Assembly (NCBI RefSeq): GCF_025118155.1
Contig: NW_026251404.1
Span: 496,001 to 560,000, forward strand
Direction of reading: 5' to 3'
Source: Cokeromyces recurvatus
Taxonomy: Eukaryota > Mucoromycota > Mucoromycetes > Mucorales > Mucoraceae
Length of the DNA stretch: 64,000 nt
Position numbers and translations under genes: made by a program. The notes under the pieces were generated by a model, which made no database searches, was not told where the DNA came from, and was given only the letters and a program-made list of their open reading frames with translations. Shown in pieces: positions 1 to 13,154 of the stretch. Position 1 is the first letter of the stretch. The number at the start of each line of letters is the position of its first letter.

Positions 1-2039
1 TGTTGAGGATTCTTTAGGTTTAGAAGGAACATTTGTATTTGTGGTAGAGGAAGCTGATGAAGTTGCTGTGGCGGTGGCGGTGTTGGTAGTAGTGGAAGTA
101 GTAGTGGTAGTAGAGGTAGTAGCAATCGGCCTTTTAAGTGTATGTGTGGTATTATGTTGTTGTAATTGATGTTTGGATTGTAATGTTGTTGTATCAGATT
201 TTTTGGCAAGTGCAAGCCATTTATCATGATTTTGTAATACAAGTGGTGTCTAATATAGATTAAGAATGACTCTTCTATTTAATTACATATACACACACAC
301 GCATATATATCATAACACTTACAGTTCGTTCTGCTTTTTTATCTTGAATTGGTTTGTCTCCAATCGCTAATTTAGGCCCAGTGGATGATGGAGGAGGTTC
401 TTTGGATAAAGCTAAACCAGGAATCTTTACAGTAGATTTTGGCTAATACGAAATAAATTGAATATAATCTAATCTAATATTAAACAGTAAATACTTTACC
501 TTTGATTCTTCTTCTTTTTTGGGCTTAACAGATAATTTTAGTCGTAAAATGGTAGAACGACCTTTAGAAAGCACATGTAAACATAAATATTATACATATA
601 ATACATATATAACTATTTTTCTTAATATACCATTGTTACTACTATCCGCATTGGATGATGTTTCATCATTGAATGGTTGAGATGGTAAAGTAGTAGTTGT
701 CATAGTATCTACTAAACAAACTATCATTTTAATGATAAAATACTACTAGTGAAAAAAAAAAAAAAAGACTACCTTCAGTATTTGAAGATGTATGGCGTTG
801 TCTTTTTGAATGACTGGTACTAGTAGAAGAAGACCTTTTGTTACTTTTACCATGTATTTTTGCCCATTGTTTTTCAAAGACTTGCTCAAATTCTTTTCCT
901 AAATTATGAACAAGATGATCTGGAGGATTGTAGGTATAACAGTTACGAAACATTAAGCGGATATCATCTGCCAGTTCATCTTCATGAGAGTATTGAAATT
1001 CATATAATTTTCTTTCATAAGTTGTCATATCCATAGGTTCTTTAATAATGTCATAATAATCTGTAGCTCCCCATGCATCGGCATCTACAGGTTGTGCAAA
1101 CGGCCAACTTAAACCTTGATATTTAGGCTTCTTTAATTCTTTTACAAGTGTTTCACAACGTTTGAATTGTTCTTCTGGCATAAGCTGAACTTTTTCTTTT
1201 GATGAGTTTGATGCTGGGTCGTTATTCATATTATTGTCATTATTATCATTATTATTATTATTATTATTATTAGTAGTAGTAGTAGTCGATAGAGTTAATT
1301 TGACTTGAGGTTTAGGTTGGGTAGGAATAGTAATGGTTGTTGCTGTCTTTTTCTCTGTTCTTTGCTGTAAGGACTTTATAAAAAAAAAAATACGTCAAGT
1401 TCATCTTACAAATGCATAAAAATGATTATAATTACATTATTAGTAGTAACATCTATTTGAGGATTTGAATTAAGGACTTGATTTACATTTGTATTTACAT
1501 TATTTTCTGCGAGGGGTTCTTTTTTACATATTTTAGTGTAATGTTCTTGTAGCTTTTTTGCATCTTGGCAAACAGGATCACCAGGATTATTATATAGATA
1601 ACAATTATCAAATATAAGTTGAACATCAGCTTTAAAATCTTCTATGGTAAGGTATTGATCTTTTTGCAACTTTTTTTCTACAGTGCCCAAATCCATGGGT
1701 GACTTGATGATATCAAAATAATCAGGAATGTTAAACTTGACTGGATCAACAGGATCAAGAAAAGCGATGGCTCTTTTATGTTTTTTAAGTGATTTAATGG
1801 TTTGAGTGCACCATTTCTTTTCTGCTGGTGTCATTACTGATGGTGATTTATGTTCATTAGTTTCATTTCTATATAACATTTAATGAGTGATTAAAGGATA
1901 AGTTTTCACTATATCTATATCCATATCTATATCTATATCTATATATACAAATATGGATATAGATATTAAAAAAGAGACAGACTTACGTGTCCTCTTCTAT
2001 AAGGCTTGCAAATGGTCGTTTTTGGGCAACATTAGACAT
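1..2039 (-). CDS. BET-family double bromodomain protein (3' end cut by window)
   Basis: Acetyl-lysine reader of the BET family (Bdf1/Brd4 type), expected to bind acetylated histones and help transcription. Exons: 1987-2039, 1436-1868, 1284-region within 773-1364, 631-711, 500-561, 323-442, and up to 249, running off the left edge; all junctions keep phase. The start is the ATG at 2039 (MSNVAQKRPFASLIEED), which splices in frame onto exon 2. Bromodomain 1 (about residues 35-140) has PDYFDIIKSPMDLGT and the acetyl-lysine Asn in DNCYLYN; bromodomain 2 has TDYYDIIKEPMDMTTYE and RNCYTYNPPDH. A long T/N-rich linker lies between them, and a basic stretch (RLKLSVKPKK) and a Thr-rich tail follow. The ET domain typical of the family is not in the window and should lie further left. 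Confidence 0.93.
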
Positions 2040-2793
2040 GTTTATTTATTCTCTTTGTTTAATAAGAGTTTAAATATTGTTCAGAAAAAAAGAAAAATTT
2101 TGTTTATTGAACCAAAGAGTGAAAAATTTGGCACGTATTTACTGCCTTCAAAATAAAATTTTTCTTTTCTTTTTTTTTTTTTTTTTTTTTTTTTGGTTTG
2201 GTTTGGTTTGGTTTGGTTTGCTGCACAAAGAGTAGCTAAACTATATACATATATATATAAATAGAGACAAGAAAGCTATGCTATGTTATCACTAGGATTG
2301 AAGACTAATATTAAAGAACTATTAAATGCTTAAAGTGATAAAAGACAAGTGCATCCTGCTTTTAAACTCGAGTTTATCAATGAATATAGTTTATTCATAC
2401 ATCTTTTTTTTTTATGAAAATAAAAGAAATAGGGAGGGAGGAGAAGGGGCATTTATGAGTTTTTTACACAATATTACAAGTAAAGTTTATATTAGTTTTA
2501 CTTACCTTCTTTACCTCAAACTCCAGTAGTTATTTTTCCCTGACTTAGTCTTCTGCTATCATGTATTCTTTACCTAAACTATGAGCAAAGAAAAAAAAAT
2601 GTTGAATATTCTCAGAAAAGAAATACTTTGCATTTATTACTGTTACAGTGACAGAATTGTTCTATTTATCAATATCTTCTTTTTTTGAAGTAATCGAGAA
2701 CATTCTTCTCTACACTAGCTCTAGCTTATAGAGAGATATTGGTGGTTATTACGATATACTTGGTAGAGTTTTTTTTTTTTTTAAGTCTTTGTT
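2040..2793. other. Intergenic, low complexity
   Basis: No gene seen. It holds a long T tract (about 2167-2194) followed by five GGTTT units (about 2193-2220), and AT-rich sequence. Open frames here are short and unlike any known protein. The region just right of 2039 is the likely promoter of the bromodomain gene. Confidence 0.6.
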
Positions 2794-3665
2794 CTTAAAT
2801 AAGCCATAACATAATGTATAGTATTAGCTAGAGAAGCTTGATGTTAATCAATTAAAGGAGTCTGTATATTATGTTTACTTGTGATTATGATCAAACATAG
2901 CAACTATACATTTGTATCTGTATATACATAAAATAAGGCTTTTTAGACACTCTATTTTTCTTTCTATGGCTTGAGGGCCATAATGATACCAAGGTACATA
3001 ATATACATTCATATAATATATATATATATATATATAAGGGAGGGGAACGTTTAAAGATTGTTGGTTCTGATATATGATCTGACTATAATAGTATCAGATA
3101 ATAATAATAACACTGTTCTTCCTGTATCTACTACCGTTGCTTGGTAGAATGTAGTCATAAAACATCATTATTCATGCTACTGCTGCTACTGCTACTACTG
3201 TTGCTGTAAAAAGAAAAAAAAAAAGGAGTCGCTGGCGTAGTACAAAAAACAAGAATAAATAAAAAAATTAAGGGTTCATTTGATTTGGTGGGGAACCCTT
3301 GAAGTGATTCGATTCCACAGCCTAGGCTTGGGCTAAATATGCTGCGAATTCTAGTCACTCTCCAAACACCCGTGTTACTTTCATCAGAAATAGAGGATAC
3401 ACATAGGGCTATATTTACTATAGGCACCCCACTTATACCACCACCACCACTATTTATATTTACAACTACAATCCTACTACCAACACATCCTTACTAATAT
3501 TAATAATCACTACACAATACCAGTATTATCTACTGCCACTACCACTATCACTACTACTACTACTACTAACTACTTTGACTTGCTTTCGTTTTTTTTTGTA
3601 ATACTTATCGTTGGATTATGGAACAGTCTATAATATATAAATGTATGTGAACAGGAAAAAAAAAA
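2794..3665 (-). repeat. Left arm of a large inverted repeat
   Basis: This 872 bp block is the near-exact reverse complement of 15199-16067. I traced the match by eye from CTTAAATAAGCC at 2794 to ACAGG plus an A run at 3665. The differences I saw are single bases (for example ATGTTTACTT here against ACGTTTACTT on the other copy) and small changes around 3635-3650. It contains TA, CTA/GTA and GCT/ACT microsatellites, an 8-bp hairpin (3270-3300) and an open frame at 3155-3427 that starts with GTG, not ATG. No reverse transcriptase or transposase is encoded. It could be a solo LTR, a MITE-like or SINE-like element, or a segmental duplication. I saw no clear target-site duplication. Confidence 0.9.
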
Positions 3666-5562
3666 TATCACTAATTTGTTTCTTTTATTCATGTAATGCA
3701 TACTAACGTGTGAGATCACACATTTTACTCTTATTATCTTCTTCTCCTAGCTTTTGAATTATTATGAATTATAATTTTACGTTATTGATAAATGCTTATC
3801 ACCAACTTGAAGTTATTTGTCACGATCTAACACCAAATAAATTTTTATAATAATTCAACGATCATCAAAATAAGGTAATCAGGGTTAATTACACTTTATT
3901 TAATTCTAGTTTTAAAATACCTAGACAAATAATAGTATATATAAAAAAAGGGGGGATTTTAGGTTATTTATATTATACTTCTTCATGATCTATAAATCTA
4001 AAGATATTGTACCTTTTATTAATAAAACGAATACTTTTCTGTTTCCTTTCTCTATAAAAGATATCCGTGTATTCTTATATAAATCCTCATTATTTAACAC
4101 CATAAATAAAGTAATCGACTTTCATACCTAGTGTTCGATCTCGCTTACTTATTGTAGCCTTTTAATATAATATCTGTAATTTTATTTTTATTGTGTATTC
4201 TGACATCTTAATCAAAATATCATATAATTGCTTGTAATGATAATGTGATGTGCTTGAAAATATTCCCTTTTTTTTTTATGATTGAATACTATTCAATGTA
4301 TTATGTACATTTAGTTAATTTTATTTATCAATATGTCATATATAAACACATATATGAATTTATTAAAAGTAAGGTTCTATAATCTTATGTTTAGATAGAC
4401 ATTAATTATGATAAATGTATTGGTGTTAATGATATATAAGACGTAAAAGGGCAATATATTTGTAATAAAATTAAGTATTGAATATCTCTAAATACATGTT
4501 TTTATTTTTCATTTTTTACGCTTGATGTACAACAGCAATATTATTTATAGTAAACTTAGATCTGTCACTTTTAATATCTGCTATCCCTTATGTTGTATAA
4601 TAAAAATAATAAAAAAAACACGCGCACAGTTAAAATTAAATCTTTTTGTCCTTAATGTGCTACCCTATTCATTAATTAAAAAGACTTGTACAACATACCA
4701 CTTTACCATTGTTTATTAAATTATCCCTTTAAACACCAATTATAAATGTGTTAATAAAGGTATGTTTAAAAGAATTTGCTTTTTGCAAGTTAAAAGCATA
4801 TTTTTATGTGTATGTATAGCTAGTCATCTTTATAAGCATACAAGTGTATACATATGTATCCTATAATAAAATGAAATTGATACAGTCCTTTTTTTTTAAA
4901 AAAAAAGACTTACTAAAATTAATAAAGACTCTAGTTTATTGTCCTACGAAATTCAATTAAGTTACCAAGTATAGAAAGAGAATGGCTGTATAATTTTTTA
5001 CTTACTATAGCATATACATTGCGTATTTTTTTTCCATTATATATATTCATGTTTGTAAAGTATTAAAGGATGTTACAATAGATTATGTTCAAGTGTATGT
5101 GCTTATATCTAAGGATAACTTTTTTTTTCATTAATAATTTTATTCCATAGGATATAAACTAAATAGTTAACAACAACAACAACAACAAAAAAAGAGTTTA
5201 TACTACTGTGTTATTAAAAGTCGATCTAAAATTAAACTAAAAATAATTTTTATTTGCTCCAATTCAAATGGAGGATATTATTTAGTGTAACAGCCATAGT
5301 ATAGATCTACTTACCCTATAGCACTTTCGTCATAGACTAATATAACTACTAATTGTATAGTAGCATAGATATAGTAGCTACTCTAGTAAACAATAATAAT
5401 TTGTATGGAATATAACATAAAAAAAGTTTATTAACAGGAGCTGATATATAATAAAAGACAGAAAGAATAACATAATATTTTACACATAAAGGATATACAT
5501 ATAAATAATATTGATTGCGCACATATAAGTGTATACACACATATATATATATATATATTTGA
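3666..5562. other. Intergenic, no gene recognised
   Basis: AT-rich, with stop codons in all frames at short intervals. It holds a T9A9 block at 4889-4906, an (AAC)n run near 5168-5185 and a TA repeat at about 5542-5560. Nothing coding can be supported. Confidence 0.55.
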
Positions 5563-6187
5563 TTAACAGTAATAATGATACCGCGACATTTCTATATGAT
5601 CATTATTTACAGACTTTCCAGAAATACTGTATTTATCAGTAGTATTTGTTGTAGAAAGAGATGATAATGAAGAAGTCCATGACTGTTGACGATGACTATC
5701 ATGTTTTCTTACAAATGAATACAAAGGAATTGTGCTATCACTGATAACATAAGCTGGATTAGAAGATGAGTAGTAGCAGTTATAAGATGGGTAACGATAA
5801 TAACGAGAACGAGATGCTATATGTGTTCTATAATGTTGCATCATATTATCTTGACGAGAGAATTTACTTGAGCATCCTGGATGCAGGCAATTGTAATTTT
5901 TTTCGCCTGTATGAATCCTATAATGTCTAGCAAGATGACCACTTATATATATAGCATAATATTCTGTTAAATATATGTGCATATAATAAATATACATATA
6001 TATATATACATATATATATATACCTAGTTGTAAAGCTTTTTTGACAGCTTGGTTCTGTACAATGGTATTTGCGTTTGTTTATCTCTATTTGGTTTTTACT
6101 TTTAATTGACTGTGGAAGAAAGTCATCATTTAACAAATTAAATCTTCTTCCCTTCGAATCAGTAATAAATAAAAAATTATGAGCCAT
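5563..6187 (-). CDS. Small two-finger C2H2 zinc finger protein, NRG1-like fingers
   Basis: Two exons, 6024-6187 and 5563-5941, joined in phase (ACT AG|T GGT) to give about 180 residues. The intron falls inside the first finger. Finger 1 reads YHCTEPSCQKSFTTSGHLARH and continues YRIHTGEKNYNC; finger 2 is CLHPGCSSKFSRQDNMMQHYRTH. Both are C-x4-C-x12-H-x3-H. The SGHLARH and DN-x2-QHYRTH signatures resemble fungal Nrg1/Nrg2-type DNA-binding repressors, so a sequence-specific transcription factor role is inferred. The short N-terminus (MAHNFLFITDSKGRRFN) and the Ser/Tyr-rich tail show no other domain. It is much shorter than typical fungal Nrg proteins; an upstream exon cannot be excluded. It lies inside the inverted-repeat block. 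Confidence 0.85.
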
Positions 6188-7514
6188 TCCTATTCCTTTT
6201 TCTTTAGAAAGAAAAATAAGAGAGAGAAAGGGAGAGGGGGAGGGAAAGAGGGGATTAGAGAAAAAAAAAGAGTTGGAGTTAAATATGAGATATTGTTACA
6301 CTATATTGTTGTAACATCACCCACCTATTTGAGGATATCTAGATTAAACCCAATATTTTCTAGACTAAATAATATTTGTAAATACTCCACGTCTTTCATA
6401 CTTTTGTTTCACAAAATAATTTGACAAGTTTGCTACTGTAAGTTTAAATTTTCATGAGTATTTTAGAATTAGTTTATAGGTCTACAATAATCCTCAAATG
6501 GGCGCAAGATAAGATTTAACTCTTCAGTTTTGTCCGGACTGAATCAAGCAAAATAATAGATAAAGAGAGAGAGAGAGTATGAACTACAGAGTATAAGTTT
6601 ATATTATGTGGAGAAAGAAGATGAATGGAGTCAATCTAGAAGCCTTGCCTTTGTCCAGGTTTGAATAGAATTGAAGATATTGGTTGATTATAGAAGAGGT
6701 AGTCAAGCTCAGATAAAATGATACAAACTATGATCTATTGTATTATGCATATATATATTTGTGCACAATACATCTAGTAGATTGAGGCTTCTCACAAAGA
6801 AGCAAAATTAAAGAGGTAAAGATAGACAATTCCTTAAACGTTTCTAGTATATGTGATTATTAGGGCATCAGTAAACATGTGGATTATAGTAATATAGTGT
6901 TTAGCTAAAAGCTGAGAAATACAAACGGAATATCTGTTGGATAACTATCCAGCCTTTAAATGTTACGTCGCATAGCTTCCAATCCATAACCTTACAAACA
7001 ATAAAAAACCCACCGAGTTACTTGTCATAGCCCTTTTAAAGTCTTTTTTATATCCTTATTGTTAATTTTGATGATACTAAGATTCTATTGCTAATCAAAT
7101 CTATAAATAAGTTATACAGTTACGAAAAGTTGAATATCCTCTATAATATTCAAATTTAGCTGCTTATTTAAGTATAATACTTACCCTTTATAAGTCTGAT
7201 ATTGTACCTGATTTATTTCAATTGTGATAATACTGCTTACTTTTACTATTCCTAAAATTAGTTGTAGTCAATAACGACAAAAATAAATAAGAAAGAAAGA
7301 AGAGAGTTACGTCCTAGAAAATCAATTAAAAATTCCTCAACTATTTATTACTATTGTTCAGCTACTAAGAGGACACTTTACTAATTCCTTATTTTCTTTT
7401 TGCCTTCGTTATCATTTAATGCAAGTTATCATACATGCTTTAATACTTCATCTAATATGAGTCCAATTGCTTTAGATGGATACATACACTATTTTCTGTT
7501 TTATTTCTATGGTA

Positions 7515-7560
<46 letters not shown>

Positions 7561-7946
7561 CATAAATAAAATTATATATTATATTTAGCCGAAGCAAGAA
7601 GTCTGTATTACTGACATATATCACTTCATGTTTAAATATTAGCCAATTAGATTCGATTTGTGATTTTTTTTTTCCTTCTAGCAAAAAAAGTAGACAAATT
7701 GTATATATGCATCCTATTTTATTTTATTTTATTTTTTGCATTTATTGCTTAAAATAATGCAAAGAAAGAGATTAAATAATCCTGTTATTTATCATGACAA
7801 TGGCTGCTGACCTATGCCAACAAATAAATGCATTAAAACAAAAAACAAAAAGAGTAAATTTCGTTTTTAATTAGCGGACTTTTTTTTATTTTATTTTTTT
7901 TTATTCTCTCTTTTCTTCTTCTATAATTCTTTATTATAATAATAAT
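6188..7946. other. Intergenic, no firm gene
   Basis: No recognisable protein. Includes a 44-base T tract (7517-7560) directly after a good splice donor (GGTAAG at 7511-7516) and before a TATATTTAG acceptor, so a short spliced transcript is possible (see findings). The last 100 bases are T/TTTTA-rich and are probably the Rab5 promoter and 5' leader. Confidence 0.5.
7517..7560 (+). repeat. 44-base T tract
   Basis: Pure T run between a splice-donor-like GGTAAG and a CATAAATAAAATT stretch, upstream of the Rab5 gene. Confidence 0.9.
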
Positions 7947-9108
7947 ATGGCTACTTCTAGACAACAACAGCAGCAACAAGGACAAAATAAGACATACCAG
8001 TTTAAATTGGTTCTTTTAGGTACTATCATCAGAACCCCTTTTTTGTTTTTCTCTTTTAGCATCTTTCACTATTAACTCATTCTTTACATTAGGCGAATCT
8101 GCCGTTGGAAAGTCAAGGTATAGTAATAATAAAGAAGAAGAAATAGATGTTCATGTTTATAGTTCATCACTTTTTTTTTTTTTTATTTCTATGCAGTCTT
8201 GTCATGCGTTTCGTAAAAAATCATTTCGATGAATATCGAGAAAGCACAATTGGAGGTATTTCTAACTAACTAAATATCTATCTATCTATTTATCAATGTT
8301 ATATATTTATATTCGCATTGCAATTTTTAGCTGCTTTTCTCGCACAAACAGTTACTTTGGACGATAATACAACTGTAAAATTTGAAATTTGGTAAAAATC
8401 ATCCCTCTCTCTCTATATCTATATCTATATATATACATATTCTGTTCTTCTTCTTTACTTTACTTTAACGCTGTATATTAGGGATACAGCTGGTCAAGAG
8501 AGATATAAAAGTTTAGCGCCTATGTATTATCGTAATGCTAATTGTGCTATTGTAGTTTATGATATCACACAAGCTGTAAGGATAATAATTAAAGAAAAAA
8601 AAAAGGAAAAAAAAAAGGGATATAATCATATTTCGTTAGTCTTCCTTGGAAAAAGCAAAAGCTTGGGTAAATGAATTACAACGTCAAGCTGACCCTAATA
8701 TTGTTATTGCTTTAGCGGGAAATAAGTCTGATTTAGAAGCAAGAAGGGCTATTGAAACAAAGGTAAAAAAAAAAGAGCAGTATATGAATGGTATGACAAT
8801 AAACTATTTATTCATTATTTATAGACTGCACAAGAATATGCTGATGAAGTGGGATCATTATTTTTTGAAACTTCAGCAAAGACAGCTCACAATGTGAATG
8901 AATTATTTAATGCTATTGCAAAGCGCATGCCTCTGGATCAATTAGCTGATAATTCGCGTAGAAGAGGTGGCTTAAATAGTAATCAAGGCGTTGATTTAAG
9001 TAATAATAACAATAACAATAGCAATAGTTGCGCATGTAAGAAGCTTAAATGTATACATTTGTATGTTAGTTTTGGTTACTCAATTATTTTTATATTTATA
9101 AAGGTTAA
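7947..9108 (+). CDS. VPS21: Rab5-type small GTPase (Vps21/Ypt5)
   Basis: Early-endosome Rab GTPase controlling fusion of endocytic vesicles. Eight exons: 7947-8019, 8093-8117, 8197-8255, 8331-8391, 8482-8575, 8640-8762, 8825-9035, 9104-9108; all phases agree. It shows the P-loop GESAVGKSS, switch [27 protein letters not shown] in switch II, GNKSDLE for guanine recognition and [25 protein letters not shown] and the NVNELF tail are Rab5 hallmarks rather than Rab7 or Rab11. The N-terminus has a short Q run. The C-terminus is SNSCAC: a CxC geranylgeranylation motif, with its last codon split between exons 7 and 8 (T|GT then TAA). It converges with UPF2, whose stop lies 116 bp away. Confidence 0.97.
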
Positions 9109-9224
9109 TTTGTTACCCTCCCCCCCACCCAGTAAGAAGAAAGTATTTATACAAGAATAAAATAAATACAATACAATACAATGTATTTGTGTATACATGC
9201 ATACATTTAGCATAAGCTTTATTT

Positions 9225-12200
9225 TTACCAGTTAGAGCCTCCATTAGTAGCATAATGATGACCTGCACCTCCACCCATTTGTAATACTTTTTTTCCACGA
9301 TAATGACCACGCAATCTAGATCTTTCCTCTACAGCAGCTAATGATAATATAATTTTTATTTTTTAAGTAGTTTGTTACTTTGTTTAATTTAGTATTTCAT
9401 TTACCTTGACGTGCTGCTGCTTCTTCTCTTTCTTCATAATTTAATACAAGCTTCTTTAGCTGTTGTTTTTCTTCTCTTTCAGCTTCTTGTTTAGTTCGTG
9501 TACTCACTGCTAACACAGAATCGGATGGTATTTCCATGACTTTAGTCTGTTGTCGATTACCTTTCTTAGTTAATAATGTAAATGCCATTTTATCTGTTGC
9601 TGGCTTATTCATATCTTGTGCTATCGTACGACGATCTTGAGATCCTCTAAGATTCATTGGGATAGGTACATCTAACATGGCTGCCTTCTTTTCAAATTTA
9701 CGTGACTCAATACTTTCACTCATCATTTTACTAAACTCTCTTTCAAATTCTTCTTCTTCTTCTCTTGAGAGCTGTTCTTTCTTTGTCTTCAATACGACTA
9801 CATTATCATCATCATCACCATCACCATCCTCCTCCTCATCGTCACCTATAGCATTGACTTCACTGCCTGTTAACGTATTATCATTCTCGTTTTCATCTTT
9901 GTTTGCTTCATCTAACAAATCTAAATCTTCTTCTTCATCACTTGAAGATGAATCAGATCCTTCACTTTCTTCAAATCCATCTTCTAATAACGCCTTTCCA
10001 CTTACATCAGCGCCTTGAACTGATTTAAGTTGCTCTAAAAGCATACGATCTACTGCTTCATTTGCTTCTTCATAGTTTCCAAATAAGTTTAATTGAGGTC
10101 GTAGCATTTCAAAGGTGTCTGATATCATAAAATCAACATCCATGGGTGGTTTATTTTTACTCAAAATATACATCTACATTAGCTGGTTAATAATAGCAAA
10201 AAAAAAATAAAATAAAATAAAATAAAATAAAATAAAATAAACTAAGAATAACTCGATAGTCATTACCTGGAAAAAGGTCAAGAAATTATCCAACTTCTTT
10301 TTAGAAGTACCTCTATCAAAGCACATACCACATGTATCAAGTAATGTACAACAGAGACGAATACGGAAGAAATCATTGGGTGCATCGATAGGACAAAATC
10401 TTTCTCTTGCAGGTCTTCCAAATTCTATAATAAAATAAAACTTTGTACTTACAAAAAAAAAAAAAAGAATAGTATTATATTATTTTAACTTTCTTTACCA
10501 TGACCAAAAGTGACAATAGAATACAAAGTATCAAAGATAAGAGGTGACTCAATCATACGATAATTATACAATTCTCCCAAATATTTTGCTACTGCGATAC
10601 GTCTTTGGTTATGCTTGAATATATTTTGTTCTAATCCTATACGTATCTCTTCTATTACGCTATCCACCACTTGAACTCCAAAATCTGAATGATACCTATT
10701 TAAACCACTAGCTAAAATAGCCATCAAATGAATATTGCCAAATTTAACTTTCCAGATTTTTTGAAATATTTTAATAAGCCATCCACGAACTTGTAGATCT
10801 TCCCAATGTAACTTGCGTAATTGCTTCAAAACTTTATCAAGTGTCTTTTTACAGAGATCTTCATAAATCAGTTTACGAATATAGAGTTCCATCGTTGATC
10901 TCTCTTTGATTTGTATAGCTGGTTTATCAGGTGGATTGGCTTGATAGTAAGCATTTTCAACCATTAAGGCATATCGACTATCTAAATGTTGTACATTTTT
11001 CTTTCTCATCACTGTTTCTAACATAGTACTCATGCGTACATTTGTTTCTGGTGTCCTCAGCAAGAATCGACCACATGTCTCTAATAAATTACAGACAATA
11101 TCAATGTTATGATTTGTAAAATCATCCAGTGCAACCTTAAAGACATGGAAGATAGTATGTGAAGGTGTAACTCGGAATTTGGCTAACTCAGATAAAAATC
11201 GAATATTCTTGATACGAGTCTCCAATAAATCTTGTGTCTTTCTTCTCTGAAGACTCTTAAATTCATATGTTAAGGCTGTAATAGCCATCTCACCTACATC
11301 TGGGAAATGCTGATTAAGTGTAGCAATTAATCGAGAATAATAAGGCAAGAGGTCAAGACGTTGTCTATGTACATTCAGTAACGCTTTTACAAGCTTCTTT
11401 CGAGCATTCTTGTTGTTCATGTAGCAGAAGTCGACAGCAGCACTATCAATTAAGTCACGATTACCGCAGGTTGATAAACGGGTTATTAAGCTGTCTAATT
11501 GAATTGTCTGTGTTGTCATAGCAGGCTTTGATGAATCCTCTCCATCTTCAGCGGTTGTATTCTCAATTACTTCATTTAAGATATTTTCAGGATCCTCCAA
11601 ATCTTCATCTTCTTCATTTAATCTAGAGTTAGTATTCTCTTCTTCGTCTTCTTCTACTACTTCATCCTCTTCTGGCTTCTCCTCTACTTCACTCGTCGTT
11701 TCCTTTTTAGTAGTTGGTTGAGACTCAAAAAAGACCTCAGGGACAAGAACACGAAGGTCAGGTAAGTCCTCATAAAATTTACGAGCATCATCATCCTCCC
11801 AAATACCATTACCCAAATTTTCTTTGCCATCATTGAAGGAATTTCCTGCATTTATACTTATGATTGATTGTTTTGTTTGAACTTCATCTACAGGAAGATC
11901 TGGCATATCAAGATCTAAAGCATCCGATAATGTTTGAGTATGATTTAATAGCTTTTCATATATCTTCTGTGCCTTTTCAAATCTTTGTTTCTTTTCTTCT
12001 GATAATTCTCCACGAGAAAACAAAACTTCATTATTATGTCGTTCCATCTTTTGAATTGCTTTATGCATCTTGACTAGATGAACTTCAACAGATTTATAAT
12101 ATGACTGAAATAGATTCATTAACATAGCATGAATATCTGGTGTGACAACAGAATCTGGGTCAACTGTAAAAATAGGTATTGCTTCATTATGTTGTTCAGC

Positions 12201-13154
12201 TGCTGCACGCTGCTTTCGAGGTACAATATTTAATATACTTTGCCCGTAATTCTTAAGAAATGAAGCTACTAAAGGAATATTGATATGTTGCTCCATATCA
12301 TTTGAAAGCATATCCTTCAATACCTTGTACACAAATCCTCCTTGATCTGTATATTTTTTTGAAGCTGACTGTTGTAGTTGTTGTTGTTGCTGCTGCTGCT
12401 GTTGTTGTTGTTGTTGTTGTTGTGTTTGCTTCTGTCTATCACCCAAGAGCCCTGCAACAGCATCTCGATGAGTGTCAATTCCTCCTACGTTGATAGTTGC
12501 TAAAGTAGGGACGCCTTCTTCTACATATCGTAAAACATGAACAAGCCAGAGCTCACATATTATACGTAAATAAGTACGCTGTTTTATAATTCGAGCTGAT
12601 TCTTCTTTTTCCTTTTGCTCAGCACTTAAAGACGCTAAATATTGTTTTGTTGGTACTTGCAATACTTTAGCTAACTGATAAGATAGTAATAGAGTAAATG
12701 AATCTGGAAATCTTTGATGAAGTGCAGAGACAACCTAATCACAAATTTAATATTTCTCTCTCTTTTTTTTAAAAAAAGAAAAAACAAACGAACACAAATG
12801 ATAATTACCTCAACACATGCTGCAATATCATTGCTAGATTTACATTTCAACATGCCCTCCATAACACCACTAACAATCTCTGAGATATATTTCTCAAGAC
12901 TCAATTTTTTAATATCATTGAGCAGTTGGGTACGCATATCTGTACCTAATGAAGTTTTACATTTCTTGATGAATGTTGTGTTCTTCTTAATATTGCTGTC
13001 AAGACTTTTAGGTGTTTCTAAAATTAAATAAAACAAATAAATAAAAAAATGAATGATTGTATTTATGATAATTGCTGATGATGCTATTACCTTCTTTCCC
13101 TCTTGCCCATGCAAGCTTATTTAATCGTCGAAGTTCTTTCTTTGTTTCATCCAT
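9225..13154 (-). CDS. UPF2: Nonsense-mediated decay factor UPF2/NMD2
   Basis: Scaffold of the NMD surveillance complex that bridges UPF1 and UPF3 on mRNPs. Six exons: 13091-13154, 12809-13017, 10499-12734, 10267-10424, 9405-10173, 9225-9337, giving about 1182 residues (yeast Nmd2 1089, human UPF2 1272). The start is MDETKKELRRLNK. MIF4G domain 1 spans roughly residues 35-330 (SALHQRFPDSF), domain 2 roughly 500-690 after an acidic linker, domain 3 roughly 720-940. MDVDFMISDTFEMLRP is a strong UPF2 match. The C-terminal part is acidic and then carries the conserved UPF1-binding region (FEREFSKMMSES, DVPIPMNLRG). A poly-Q run (coded at 12358-12423) interrupts MIF4G-1 and is probably a length-variable loop. 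The gene is inside the inverted-repeat block. Confidence 0.96.

Noticed and set aside
3155..3427. 90-codon frame in the left repeat arm (and its twin at 15435-15689) as a conserved protein gene
   Set aside because: It begins with GTG, is no known protein, ends in low-complexity tracts that differ between copies, and its identity is explained by whole-arm DNA identity.
9036..9160. Rab5 C-terminus continuing as [13 protein letters not shown] and onward
   Set aside because: Rab5 proteins end in a prenylated cysteine motif; splicing at 9035/9104 gives exactly CAC-stop, so the longer tail is taken as intron retention only.
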